From Lepidostoma basale (lineage: Eukaryota; Arthropoda; Insecta; Trichoptera; Lepidostomatidae), in the NCBI GenBank assembly GCA_022606425.2, contig JAHDVF020001564.1:1922001-1986000 (forward strand): a stretch of 64,000 bases of DNA. The letters are read 5' to 3'. This document shows, piece after piece, positions 10,165 through 20,048 of this stretch. Every line of letters begins with the position of its first letter. Within the stretch, counting starts at the first letter, position 1. The notes below the pieces were generated by a model that searched no databases, had not been told where the DNA came from, and was given only the letters and a program-made list of their open reading frames with translations. The translations under genes were made by a program, and so were the position numbers.

Positions 10165-10305
10165 AGTTTAGAAATAGGGGACGGGAAAGACCGGAATAGT
10201 GCCTGAATGCAGTTCTCTCAGGATAGAAGGGAGTGAAAAATTTGAGAGAAGGTCCAGGAGTAGACGTACGTACAAAACAGGCTGAAGAAAAAGAAGAAGA
10301 TATTT
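10165..10305 (+). mobile_element. LINE-A2 3' end
   Basis: GAAATAGGGGACGGGAAAGA encodes the NRGRERP part. It continues to GTCCAGGAGTAGACGTACGT and a GAAGAAAAAGAAGAAG tail. It follows the LINE-A end directly. Confidence 0.55.
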
Positions 10306-10765
10306 GTATATATTTGAATTCACTCTTGAATAAATAAGATTCTAAATACGTGTTCCTTTTGATTTCAAAATCAAATTTCAAATCTACATTTATAAGAATC
10401 TCTGCGTATTCGATCCATCAATCATACAATAAATCATAAATCAAAAATGTTGCGTCATGCCCGAAATATAAATGCGATCCTCCACAATCGAGATGCTGGA
10501 AGGACACGGGGAAAGTTCTGGAAAATTCATACACACGAATACAAGCGAGATACTTGTGATGCATTACAAAAACCTTTCGAGGATTCTGTATTAACGAGAT
10601 TTAAATTTTTCTCTATGCTCATAAGTCAATGTCAAAATTGATATTTCACTACATCAACAACCCGATGGACCATTTTGTCGGAATCTTTCTATTTGAACTA
10701 AATTCGATTTTGGTACAAAGAAATAACCTTTATGCTTCAAATTGGTTTATACATATTTTTTTCAG
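10306..10765. other. Unannotated stretch
   Basis: A 64-codon frame at 10447-10641 has no recognisable family, and its composition matches its surroundings. I do not call a gene. Confidence 0.3.
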
Positions 10766-10769
10766 TCTT

Positions 10770-11137
10770 ATACTTCTTCTTCTTCCTCAGCCTATTCCCG
10801 TCCACTCCATTCGCTTCCATGTCACTCGGTCCTGAGCAGACTGCATCCAGGTTATTCTGACGTGTCTATTCAGATCATCCTTCCACCGTAGTTGCCGTCG
10901 CCCTGCACTTCTCTTCGCCGTCCACGATCTCCTAGTCAGCAGTCTTCTTGTCCACTTTTCATCTGAGCTTCTGGCTACGTGACCTGCCCGTTGCCATTTT
11001 AGAGTCGCCACCCGGTAGATGATGTCAGTTACCTTTGTTTTTTCTCTCACCGTATCGTTTCTGACTCTGTCTCTTAGGCTTATTCCTAACATGGCTCTTT
11101 CCATGGCACTTTGGGTCACTCGTAGTTTCTCAAACAA
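10770..11137 (-). mobile_element. LINE-C copy, C-terminal part
   Basis: The minus-strand frame 11137-10787 (116 codons) has EKLRVTQSAMERAMLGISLR, then WQRAGHVARSSDEKWTRRL, RSAGRRQLRWKDDLNRHV and WMQSAQDRVTWKRM near the end. The 3' end is GGCTGAGGAAGAAGAAGTAT (minus), a GAA tail. This is a third LINE family, 5'-truncated, also present at 62785-63895. Confidence 0.75.
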
Positions 11138-11234
11138 ATAGGCCGGGTTAATTTTTAAATTTGAATCATTGTATCGAATTTTAAATGCGTTTTTATATTA
11201 GTCTTTCTTTGTTTAGTATTATTATATTTTTACA

Positions 11235-11266
11235 CTTGATGATGGAGGTATCCTCCGATACATGTC
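11235..11266 (+). ncRNA. Hammerhead-like motif
   Basis: TTGATGAT, stem II GGAGG/CCTCC with loop TAT, then GATAC-AT-GTC. The GAAAC box is changed to GATAC, so activity is doubtful. Confidence 0.45.
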
Positions 11267-11349
11267 GTGTTTTTAAATATTTTTTTAATAATTAGTGGAT
11301 TTAACAAATTTATTTTTAATTTCCTAAGTATATTATTACACTTTTCACA

Positions 11350-11455
11350 GACATGTTTCGGTTATGACACCTTTTTCAATTTACATTTTATTTTTATTTA
11401 ATTTTTTTTTAAATTTTGTACAGTGAAAAAGGTTGTGCTATAACCGAAACATGTC
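11350..11455. ncRNA. Inverted pair of hammerhead-like motifs
   Basis: Minus-strand motif at 11350-11379: TTGAAAAA, GGT/ACC stem, GAAACATGTC. Plus-strand motif at 11421-11455: GTGAAAAA, GGTT/AACC stem, GAAACATGTC. They face each other across about 40 AT-rich bases. Both have AAAA in place of the GANGA core, which argues for decay, but keep the ACATGT palindrome. Confidence 0.45.
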
Positions 11456-11589
11456 GGTGATAAGTGTTGTTAAAATACTGAGTGCAGTTATATTTATTCA
11501 AAAATGTTTTCATTCACACAAAAAATTGGTTTAACCGTGTCATTTATACGGCATTCGTTAGACGGACTTTTTATATTCAAATTTTCAGT

Positions 11590-11812
11590 ACCGTAATTGG
11601 ATTCTCTGTAATATATTCATAACATAATCTGTAGCTATAATAAACAAAATAGTGAGGCATTTCACCTCTAGACAGTCGCGCGTCAGTCTGGGAGAATTGA
11701 TACCCCGAATCGTGCCATTCCACACCCCTTTGGGGTGGTTCTCTGGAGGGTGGCGTTGGCAGACTCCAGATACTTCACATGCCATCGTGGAATAAATAAA
11801 TAAATAAAAATA
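11590..11812 (+). mobile_element. Unknown retroposon 3' end with (AAAT)n tail
   Basis: A GC-richer block (TGCCATTCCACACCCCTTTG, GGTGGCGTTGGCAGACTCCA) ends TGCCATCGTGG(AATA)n. The tail shows plus-strand orientation. I do not recognise the family. A SINE or LINE 3' end are both possible. Confidence 0.45.
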
Positions 11813-11899
11813 TTTCACATAATTTATACCTCTACCTCTATATTTCTGTAAGATAATTTTATATAAATACTATGTTTAAAATATTAATGCAGTTGACGA

Positions 11900-12110
11900 A
11901 TAACAATTAAATAAAACGATTTTTTTTAACTGCTTCCAGTTTTGTCTTTATTTCGTTTATATAAAGACAAAAGTGGGAGTAGTTAAAAAGTATCGTTTTA
12001 TTTAATTATTATTTAAAACTAACTTCCATCTAGAGATTTCAGTTAAATCAACGTTGTTGACGAAGTTTTTATGATAATCGAATGATTTTAATGACATCTC
12101 TTGATGGAAT
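11900..12110. repeat. Ribozyme-like foldback repeat, core deleted
   Basis: It has the same arms as 1170-1375 and 47850-48270 (ATTAAATAAAACGAT, TTTTGTCTTTATTT and the inverse AAAGACAAAAGTGGGAGTAG). Where other copies carry the GAAACCGGTC core there is only CGTTTATA. Confidence 0.6.
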
Positions 12111-12600
12111 AGATAATCATGAAATAAAACGATGTTTTTAAAGTTTTTATGAATTGAAACACTGTTTATTTGATCAACATTTGAGTTTATTTTTCGCGAC
12201 AAACTTCTAAGGTTTTATCTCATGTACGTTATTTCTATTTTCTATTACGTTATCCTTATTCTCGTTTTTGTGTTTTGCCGTTTTATTTTAGTTGTCTGTT
12301 TATGAGTGCAAATATTAATTACCTTTGTTATCAATTACTTAACTTGTCATTTTTTTGTAAAAGCCCTTGCAGCGTTTAGTTCAAAAATAAATAAATAAAT
12401 ATAATTCTCCCGATTATGAAGATGTAAGACATTTTAAATTTGTCGAGAAAAATATACTCAAAAGTGGAATAAAGGTGTTTTAATTCATATAAAAATTCGT
12501 CAATTTGGAATTCCACAGAGTTAAATTTATCAAAAATTAATTATGGTTATTGAAATTTCTTGGTATGTAAATAATGAAAATAGAAAATATCTTGTAAATT
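12111..12600. other. Unannotated AT-rich stretch
   Basis: It contains a core-less flank of the ACATGT-class repeat near 12440-12530 (GTCGAGAAAAATATACTCAA). Nothing else is recognised. Confidence 0.35.
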
Positions 12601-12632
12601 CAGAAGATAACAGCAAGCTGCCGAAACCGATC
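12601..12632 (+). ncRNA. Hammerhead-like motif, decayed
   Basis: CAGAAGAT, then AACAGCAAGCTGCC (partner of GGCAGC..GCTGCC in sister copies), then GAAACCGATC. Stem II has lost its first pairs. Confidence 0.35.
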
Positions 12633-12979
12633 GAAGTTTAAAAAAGGTGGAATAAAATTAAAAATATATTATAAAAGATTTTTATTTACTTTCGTTTGAA
12701 GCACTTAATTTGTGGTTTGGCATTATAAAAAGTATTTTTTAAAGGGAGATTTATTATTATAATATTTTTATTTTTCCTAGGCTAAACTAAATTTGAGATT
12801 ATAGAATAAAATTTTGTCTTTTTACGAACTCTAAAGTATGCAAGCAATGTATGAGATTCTAATGCTGTAGAAATGACTTCTGTTGAAATATGCTGGAAGA
12901 CGATATCTGACAAAACAGCAATATTGGAATAAAAATATTAATGCAAATCAGCATTTTTATACAACTTAAAACATTATAA
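12633..12979. other. Unannotated AT-rich stretch
   Basis: No open frame of interest. 12660-12730 (TTTTCGTTTGAAGCACTTAA) resembles the flank seen at 33090-33140 beside a decayed ribozyme-like motif. Confidence 0.3.
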
Positions 12980-13195
12980 CTAACTCACTAACCATCACGC
13001 CGTTTCTCCGGAGGGATAGGCAAATAGGATGGACCCCAGCATTGTTCTGTCGTGACATAACTCTAGCGCCTCTTCTATTATACATTCACACATCGTGGCA
13101 TGCGCGCTTTTCGATTGTTCCGATTTCGAACCTGGCCGCCTTTCAGAAGTTGATTTTTTGGTCATGCGTCTTTCTTGGGTTCAAAAGGATAGTAG
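12980..13195 (-). mobile_element. LINE-A 3' fragment
   Basis: The terminus ACTAACCATCACGCCGTTTC is at the low coordinate. The reverse strand reads PxGETA, the NRKARMPRCVNVEE-like region and KGGQVRN. It fades near the GRPRKTWHDQ region with substitutions. Confidence 0.65.
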
Positions 13196-13551
13196 GGCTA
13201 CGATGGGGTATGTTTTGCTGGAAAATGTGTCTCTACAAAATGTCGTAAGGCGCCATGTTGCATTTACAACAGCAACACTACTATCAAGTCCAACTCTCTA
13301 GCGTCCACGAGAGGTTTTTTTAAAGACCCCGCGAACCCCGGGCAATGTGGCACATATTAGTTAGTGCCATAGCAGATAGAGAGAGGACGAATGGCGAGCC
13401 AGCGCCATAAAACTGGATACACCCAGCTAAGGGAAGGTAACCCCGACAGAAAATCTTCCAGAGAAGGCAAGGGGATACCACTCTGGATATTTTTCCCCAG
13501 GTCATCACTATAAGGGTGTGGGGGTTTATGTGGTGAGAGTTGAAAGGAGTT
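13196..13551. other. Unannotated stretch before the second LTR-like repeat
   Basis: GC-richer, with CGAACCCCGGGCAATGTGGC and GGTAACCCCGACAGAAAATC. No family is recognised. Part of 13500-13551 is a partial duplicate of the LTR boundary (GTGGGGGTTTATGTGGTGAG). Confidence 0.3.
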
Positions 13552-14150
13552 GAAGGGGTCACTACTGTGGGGGTTTATGGTGGGAGTTGGAAAGACGGCG
13601 GAGGTTTCAGCGTTTATTGCGGATCACAAGTAAATACACGTAACTGTATGATATACTCGTGATGGAGCGTGGCTGGATGTCGATAGCAGCGGGGCGGAGT
13701 CCGGTGGTGAGTCATAGAGGATGAGGGCTCGCTGGGCGGTATCGTCAAGTGGCTGGAGCGAGGAGTCGTCGGAGGTTTCTCGTACGTAGACTGGGTAGTG
13801 GAGACTCGTGTCTCTTCGAGATCGCGATACTGGCTGACGTTTGGAGTTGACTGACGTTTAGAGTGGACTGCTTCAGCTTCGTAGCTCGGCGTCGAAGGGA
13901 GTCCGATATCCCTCGTGGCGTGGACTTATTAACGTAGACTCGCGTCTGTTAGAAGTCGTTAGAGTAACTGATCCTATTGGGTGCTCGGAACTACTGCTTT
14001 TATATGCTTTGCTTTCGTCATCTACGATGCCCGACCTAATGACCAAACCTGAACGAATCTAGGCCTCCTTGTCATCAAATTTGATAAGTAGGTCTTGGGT
14101 CAGCGTTTTTGTGTTTATTCGTGTCATGTATTTCTTCATGAAATATGTTT
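13552..14150 (-). repeat. Candidate solo LTR, copy 2
   Basis: It matches 5231-5770 throughout: GATGGAGCGTGGCTGGATGT, GAGGTTTCTCGTACGTAGAC, TTTTATATGCTTTGCTTTCG, TTTGATAAGTAGGTCTTGGG. There is an extra internal block near 13840-13930. The TATA box is again on the minus strand. The boundary TGTGGGGG is doubled (13500s and 13565). Confidence 0.5.
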
Positions 14151-14224
14151 ATCTGGGTTATGCATTTAACCCCGACAAGGGTGATAGTCAACGTAGGGAG
14201 ACCTGACAGGACACAGAAGGAAGA

Positions 14225-14610
14225 GAAGATGTCTTTCTTGGCCTTCCTCGACCTCTTTTTCCATTCACACTACTCGTATATACCTTTTTAACCATTCTTC
14301 CCTCATCCATTCGTTCCACATGACCAAACCATCTTAGTGTCGTTTTCTTTATTTTATTTATGACGCATTCATCCACCTTACTTTATTTTCCTAATTCTTC
14401 ATTAGGTATTCTATCATGCCATTTCATTATTTTTCTACACATTCTGCTTAGTAATCTCATTTCGATGGTATTTATCCTAAGTTAATCTTTCTTCGGCTGA
14501 CTTCAAGCTTCACATTCATACATAAGGGTTGGCACTAGAACCCCATTGTGCACTCTCATTTTTGCTTCAGTCGATATATTTCTATTTGTAGTAATGATTT
14601 TATATAATTC
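14225..14610 (-). mobile_element. LINE-A copy (TSSVNGK subfamily)
   Basis: Minus-strand frame 14376-14188 has MDECVINKIKKTTLRWFGHV, ERMDEGRMVKKVY and KRGRGRPRK. The 3' terminus is lost and joins a short CTGACAGGACACAGAAGGAA stretch. The upstream part to 14610 is decayed. Confidence 0.7.
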
Positions 14611-15160
14611 TTCAAATATGCATGTTCAAAAACTAAAAATAACTATGACCTAAAATAACGTAACACTAAAGATTAAAAAATATATTCGATTATAGAATCA
14701 GTATTGTTAGTACCAGAAGTACTAGATTCGGAGTATGGGGTAGGGTGGTTTTTTGGCAAAGGTCCAGTGTCTTGTTTGGGGCGGAAGGCAGGGGGAAAGG
14801 ATGCTGTAGAAACAACAGGATACACGAGGGGAAGGAGAGAAGTTCACTGAAACTAGAGGCGAGACGAAGGGACGAAAGATACATCAGTGCGTTGTTTTCA
14901 AGATCTTTGAAAATAGTTAAGACTTTAGGGGATGTCCTAATGATTAATATTTGGAATATTTCATAAGGGGTGATATCAAAGAATCGTGTTAAGAATTTTT
15001 AACTTATTTGTATACCAAGAGGGTAAAAGTTTTATTAAATAAATTTATTTTATTTTATTTGCGCTCTGTGCTTACCTGAAGAAAATATATTTGAGTATGC
15101 ATATCGCCGACGTCTCATATATTTTTATATTTATTTATTTTTATTTATTGATCAACAAAG
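14611..15160. other. Unannotated stretch
   Basis: Two overlapping short frames on opposite strands at 14690-14966 look fortuitous. The purine-rich GGAAGGAGAG run explains the lack of stops. No gene called. Confidence 0.3.
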
Positions 15161-15171
15161 CAGATGGCTTG

Positions 15172-15211
15172 AATACCTCCCAACTGGGGTAGCCCGTTCC
15201 AGGGAGGTATT
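15172..15211. other. Perfect 10-bp hairpin
   Basis: AATACCTCCC and GGGAGGTATT enclose a 20-base loop (AACTGGGGTAGCCCGTTCCA). In an A/T-rich setting this GC-rich stem-loop stands out. It may be the 3' end of an old retroposon. Confidence 0.4.
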
Positions 15212-15294
15212 TTTCGCATACATTTTTTTCAATATTAATTTCAATTTATTTACTTTTAAAATCATAAACATAACAGTACATTACCAAATCGCTT

Positions 15295-15383
15295 TTGACT
15301 ACAGAATACAAAAAAAAACTTTTTTTAAATCAAGGAAGATACATAACAATTGTGAAATTAAAAAAAATACAATAATACAATAT
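15295..15383. repeat. A-rich repeat AR, left part
   Basis: This segment recurs at 45488-45656 without interruption. Its last 13 bases, AATAATACAATAT, recur at 15784-15796 on the other side of LINE-D. Confidence 0.6.
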
Positions 15384-15783
15384 TCTTCTTCTTCTTCTTC
15401 GTCATTGTTGTAGACCAATGTGGTCTGTTTTCTAGAGTGTTGCTCCTCCTGTGAGGTAGACTCCCAGCTGTCCTTCCATCTTTTAGGAGGTCTTCCACGA
15501 GAACGAACCCCATGAGGCTGATTGTGCAATGCAATATAGGAGAGTCTGGTGGTGTCCATTCTTTGAACATGATCGTACCAGTCCCTTTTTTGTTGTCTGC
15601 TCCATTTTATAATATCTTCAACCTCACATATCTCTCTTATTCTTCATCTCAGAAGTGCTCAAAACTTGATTGGTCCTTACTGTGTCTGCCCTTGCTACGA
15701 TGCCATATGTTATTATTGGTCTTACGCATGCTTTATAGATGTTTATCTTACTCGTAATGGTCATGTCTTTGTTTTTCCATATT
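15384..15783 (-). mobile_element. LINE-D copy with 13-bp TSD
   Basis: On the minus strand: SKINIYKACVRPIITYGIVA, RADTVRT, then further on HVQRMDTTRLSYIALHNQPH-type and RGRPPKRWKDSWESTSQEEQ, ending with a GAA-repeat tail at the low coordinate. The flanks AATAATACAATAT (15371-15383 and 15784-15796) are a target duplication. Frame breaks show it is dead. Confidence 0.8.
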
Positions 15784-16130
15784 AATAATACAATATAAAC
15801 AATTAACAATAAACATAAACTGTTTAGCATTAATCAAAACCCAATTATTGGCATCTATTCCAGGAAAAATCATTCCATTCAATTCAATTTATAAAAAAAT
15901 ATATAAATAAACATTACAAAATAACACGTTCCGATTCTTTATAATTACAATTAATATAATAACGGTAACAGCAATTTGTAAATAAATAAAGAGAATATAG
16001 TAAGAAAATTAATGATAGTAAGAAGAAGAAAAAACACAAGATAATTAAAAATTTAAGAACAATTAAGTAAAAAGAAACAATAAGAAAAACAAGAAAAGCA
16101 AATATCACATTATATAAAAGAGAGATGTTT
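15784..16130. repeat. A-rich repeat AR, right part
   Basis: Matches 45560-45656 (CACAAGATAATT, GAACAATTAA, AAAAAGAAACAATAAGAA). The second half (15840-15950) is extra relative to that copy. The 122-codon minus frame at 16282-15914 is low-complexity and not a gene. Confidence 0.5.
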
Positions 16131-16518
16131 TCTGAGGGTAGCCTCACTATCGTGGAAGATGTCCACATCCGAAGAGATGCCATTACCTTAGGTAGATTAG
16201 TTCTACACAGTGGCAGGCGAAATAATCTATGTTGCTTTTGTCGCAGATAATTTTCAGGGCCAAACAGAGTCAAGTCATTCAAAATATCAGAGTTATGTTT
16301 TTGACCACGAGTCAGTTGAAAAAAAATGAACTCCCCCTAATGGATAGTATGTCTAATTTCCAATGATTGGTAGTCCAGCATACCCAGCAAGAAATCAGTT
16401 GGGTACAGCCAGGGGTAATAACCGTTTTATTTTAGGGGAACAAAAAATATCTTAAAATGTTATAATTTTAAATTAATTGTCTTATTATTACACTATTTAA
16501 AACTAACTACGAGTAATC
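16131..16518. other. Unannotated stretch
   Basis: Contains TGGTAGTCCAGCATACCCAG and a CAGTTGGGTACAGCCAGGGG motif with no recognised family. Confidence 0.3.
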
Positions 16519-16590
16519 GGGTGGTGGTCTAGGGGATAGAACGCTTGGCTCCTGATCCAGGGGACGTGGGTTCAAGCCTGGACACAACCA
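16519..16590 (+). pseudogene. tRNA-like sequence (pseudogene or SINE head)
   Basis: A box TGGTCTAGGGGATAG and B box GGTTCAAGCC are spaced as in a tRNA. The anticodon loop would be CTCCTGA (anticodon CCT). The acceptor arm (GGGTGGT against CACAACC) and the T stem have several mismatches, so a working tRNA gene is unlikely. Confidence 0.5.
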
Positions 16591-16920
16591 GATTCCTTCT
16601 TCATAATAATGAGCTATTTTCTGCTCACATTGAAGATTGTAATAATAAATTCTAATATCATTGATAATCCTTGATATTAGTCTTTTCTAAAAAAAAAAAA
16701 AACTTATATTTTTTTAAAGTATTATTCAAGCCGGCCTTTTTATAATGTCTCTGAAGTAATATGTTTTTTGTTTATTGTGCATTGTCCTATTTTGTGGGTC
16801 GTTTAAGGTTTTGTTTACTTTATTATATAGTTTGGGTCCGAGATGGTACGTATAAATTGAAACAGTATTTTAAATTTAGAATACTTATTACAGTGTATTT
16901 TACTTTAAAAAATATGTATC
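16591..16920. other. Unannotated AT-rich stretch
   Basis: It follows the tRNA-like head and could be its SINE body. An A14 run is at about 16688. No second copy was noticed. Confidence 0.3.
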
Positions 16921-16924
16921 ATTT

Positions 16925-17055
16925 TTTTAAATTATAATTAGTCGAATGAATTAATGTGTGTGAATGTAGAAAACACGCAAGAGTAATGTCAGGATAGAAC
17001 AGTGTGGCGGTCCATCCTCTCTGCCTACCCCTTCGGAGAAACGCAGGGATGGTTC
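16925..17055 (+). mobile_element. LINE-A 3' fragment
   Basis: GTGTGAATGTAGAAAACACG to CGGTCCATCCTCTCTGCCTA and CCCCTTCGGAGAAACGCAGG: the last 120 bp of LINE-A, tail missing. Confidence 0.65.
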
Positions 17056-17062
17056 ATTATAA

Positions 17063-17285
17063 TAAGTCGAAAACTATCTCTTTGGTGGTCGACGGCCCTA
17101 TGGAGTCTCATGCATCACGATCTTGGGAATCCTCGCTAGATCTATCCTATCAATGCAGTCTCTCCAGAATCGTCTTCTCTGCCTACTCCATCTCACTTTG
17201 TCATCAATTTTGCAGGATCTGCGAAGAAAGCTGGACGTCTCCATCACGGGAAGAAGTTTGATATCCTGATTAAGGGAAGAAGAAG
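17063..17285 (-). mobile_element. LINE-E fragment
   Basis: The minus strand encodes VRWSRQRRRFW then IDLARIPKIVMHETP and a GRRPPKR end, matching 25598-25960 and 57630-58020. Broken by small indels. Confidence 0.65.
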
Positions 17286-17739
17286 AAGACTATGCAAACT
17301 AAGAAAATAATTTTAAATTGTAAATTTATTAACAGGAAAGTATTAATGTACATTTTTAATTATTATTTGAATTTTTTTATAGTGACTCACTTCATACCAT
17401 ATTTTCAACAACTTCCTTTTAATAATTTTCAAATTTATTTGAGAGAAATATCTTGTAAAAATTATTCATAATTGGACTTTAATTTTAACAGATCTAATCG
17501 AAGTACTCTAATGTAGTAAATATTTTGAAAGAAATATGTGTACCACAAAATTATCTTGCTGTTCCACCGGTTGGCGACCAATGAGTTTTATTTTTCAAAA
17601 GCAATCATGATAATTTTTTTACTCTTCACAAACTGCAGATATCCTTCCTCGGCGTAAATTGTTATAAATTACACATTTAAATTTGTAGGGGGAAGGAAGT
17701 GTACAGTATACGTTTATATTTTCCCAAAATCTTCTAAAA
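17286..17739. other. Unannotated AT-rich stretch
   Basis: It begins with an AGAAGAAGAAGA tract and has no recognised element. Confidence 0.3.
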
Positions 17740-17905
17740 TAATCAAATAAAAGGATGTTTTTTAGCTAGTTCCACTTTCCTCTTTATTCGACAGCGAACG
17801 GTTTCCTAATGCTCGTTGGGCGAAACCAATCGCTGTCGAAATAAATACAAAATTATTTTAAATTAACTTCCATCAAGAAATTCCAGTAAAATCATTCGAT
17901 TATCA
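17740..17905. repeat. Ribozyme-like foldback repeat, decayed
   Basis: Arms as in 47850-48270. The minus-strand core is reduced to GAACGGTTTCC, while the plus-strand core keeps GGGCGAAACCAATCGCTGTC (about 17837-17856), with stem II largely gone. Confidence 0.5.
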
Positions 17906-17934
17906 TAAAAAATTCTATCAATTTTCACAAACAT

Positions 17935-18140
17935 AATTGCGGTTGGTAGCAATTACGAGTTTCTTCCGCTCTACATTCCTTTCTTATATCAGCATTTGAG
18001 ATTCTGTCGTATATCGTTCTACCACACATACGGCTTAGGGACCTCATCTCTACCGCATTTATTCTGCTCTCATCCTTCTTCTGCCAGTCCCATGCTTCGC
18101 TTCCATTCATTAGGGTTGGGACCAGAACTTGTGAACGGCC
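17935..18140 (-). mobile_element. LINE-A fragment
   Basis: Frame 18161-17925 has LVPTLMNGSEAWDWQKKDES, then RSLSRMCGRTIYDRIS and NADIRKECRAEE. This is the CGRTxYDRIS subfamily, like 33-608. Confidence 0.75.
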
Positions 18141-18164
18141 GATTAATAAAAATAAACTCACTAA

Positions 18165-18437
18165 TTAACTAACTAACCATCACGCGTCTCTCCGAAGGGG
18201 TAGGCAGAAAAAATGGACTGCCACCCTTTTCTTTCCTGACATATTTCTCTCGCTTCCTCAACATTTATACATCGTGTCATGCACGCGCGTCGATTTCTCT
18301 GACTCCTCATATGGCCGACATTCAATATTTGATTTATTTGATCGTGCAACGTTTTCCTCGGTCTTCCTCTATTTTTGGTTCCATTTACATCGTTAACATA
18401 TAATTTTTTTACCATTCATTCTTCATTCATCCTTTCC

Positions 18438-18440
<3 letters not shown>
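18165..18440 (-). mobile_element. LINE-A 3' fragment
   Basis: ACTAACTAACCATCACGCG terminus. Frame 18415-18173 has KNRGRPRKTLHDQINQILNV and RRACMTRCINVEEAREICQE. It ends at an (AAT)n microsatellite (18438-18465). Confidence 0.8.
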
Positions 18441-18469
<29 letters not shown>

Positions 18470-18479
18470 GTGAATATAA

Positions 18480-18960
18480 AAGATATTGAATCGTAGACAC
18501 TTCAATTGTGTCTCTAATTCCAGAGGACATTCTCGGAACACTTTGAAGCTTAAAAGCTGAATAAGTTATGGAAAGAGTTCAGAGAAACGGCTATTTCAGC
18601 GAATGTTTTATTATTTGTCTCACTTATGGCGCTGCAGTCTGGCCGGGGGTGGCGTGGGGTGGGGCGGGACTTGGGGCGGCGGGTGGGAGACACCCCTAAT
18701 CCAAGACTGCTAGGCCGCCAGGTCATGGACCCATTTGTTTTGCGCTTGGATTATTTATTTTTGCACTCAGAATATTGCCAGATACAGGCTTGAAATAAAA
18801 TTATTTTAGGATACACAATGGTAAGAGTCCGTTTGAAAAATCTCTTTGAAATTTCACGAGTTTGCCAGAATTAACCCTTTTAGTAAAACAAAAATAATTC
18901 CGTACGCATAACTAATATAATAATAATAATAATAATAATAACAAATTGGATGATTTATAG
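18480..18960. other. Unannotated stretch with a G-rich patch
   Basis: 18641-18687 is a run of G tracts in an otherwise AT-rich region (GGGGGTGGCGTGGGGTGGGG and on). The whole stretch lies between two (AAT)n microsatellites (18438-18465, 18918-18940), which may be tails of retroposons. Confidence 0.5.
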
Positions 18961-18984
18961 AGCGCCATTTTCATGAATAAATCA

Positions 18985-19398
18985 TCATTTTATCTTAGAC
19001 GAATGTGTGGATATTCTGTGTATGATAGAGTGTCGAATGAAAATATAAGAAGTGAATGCGGTGCCAATGATGGTGTCATGAACAAAATAATGAAAGGATC
19101 ATTAAGATGGTTTGGACATATGGAAAGAATGAATGAAGAAAGAATGGTAAAAAATTATATGTTAATGATGTAAATGGTACCAGAAATAGAGGAAGACCGA
19201 GGAAAACGTGGCACGATCAAATAAATCAAATATTGAATGTCAGCTATGTGAGGAGTCAGAGAAATCGACGCGCGTGCATGACACGATGTATGAGTGTCGA
19301 GGAAGCGAGAGAAATATGTCAGGAAAGAAAGGTGTGGCAGTCCATTCTTTCTGCCTACCCCTTCAGGGAGACGGCGTGATGGTTAGTTAGTTAGTTAT
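18985..19398 (+). mobile_element. LINE-A copy, 5'-truncated
   Basis: Open from RRMCGYSVYDRVSNENIRSE through SLRWFGHMERMNEERMVK, then one frameshift in the KKLYVNDVNGT region. The 3' end reads TTCAGGGAGACGGCGTGATG and (GTTA)4. Confidence 0.8.
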
Positions 19399-19562
19399 CA
19401 TCATTTTATGAACTAGTTGAAGATAAACATTTGAGTTAAAATGAACATTTTGGTTCAGAATAAAAAAATAATTTAAAATTAACATTTTGTTCAAAATATA
19501 TAAATTGTTTAAAGGGAACAGTTTGTTAAAAATAAACATTTTTGTAAAAATAAACCTTCAGT

Positions 19563-19657
19563 TGAAGACGCATGTTTACAAGAGACGGAAAAATTGAGAA
19601 AGAAGGGTTGGTGCTGGAAAAAAATAAATGGTGCACTCAAAATCACTGCAAATATAA
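19563..19657 (+). mobile_element. Nested LINE-A, part 1
   Basis: ATGTTTACAAGAGACGGAAA encodes MFTRDGKIEK, corresponding to the MLTKDGRVEKDIERRVGAG segment of LINE-A, then NGALKITANI. It stops at AAATATAA, the target duplication of the inserted hAT-like element. Confidence 0.7.
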
Positions 19658-20048
19658 TAGGGTGTCCCTTATTTTTCAAAGTTTTAATTTTACAATGCAT
19701 AGGCTATTGTTTTATTCATTTGGGCCTAAAACATCTGAAACCAATTTTTTTCCTTATTCGGAACAGTGTAACCCGTGCCGACTTGCGCCTAAAGATGTCC
19801 CATACAAATTACGTCACAGGAGCGGCGCGTTGTCGTTGTTATTATCATTTAGTTTCGACGTAAACACGGATTGTTTTATATTTCGATGATGTCAGTGGAA
19901 CTAAGAAGCAATTTAAAAAGTATTTTCTTGGTTGGTGAAGTGAATCACCAAATAACAGGTGTAAACTACCATCTAATCGTCAAGTTCTCGCAGTTCAATT
20001 TTTCAACATACGTGAAGTTAATTTGATTGTTAATGAAAGCACAAATCT

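Noticed and set aside
14690..14966. Protein-coding gene at 14.7-15.0 kb
   Set aside because: Overlapping frames on both strands result from a purine-rich bias. No start context, splice sites or family.
15914..16282. 122-codon membrane protein
   Set aside because: The frame is a translation of an A-rich repeat (AR) that is also found non-coding at 45488-45656.
16519..16590. Functional tRNA-Arg (CCT)
   Set aside because: The acceptor and T stems have several mismatches, although the A and B boxes are present.
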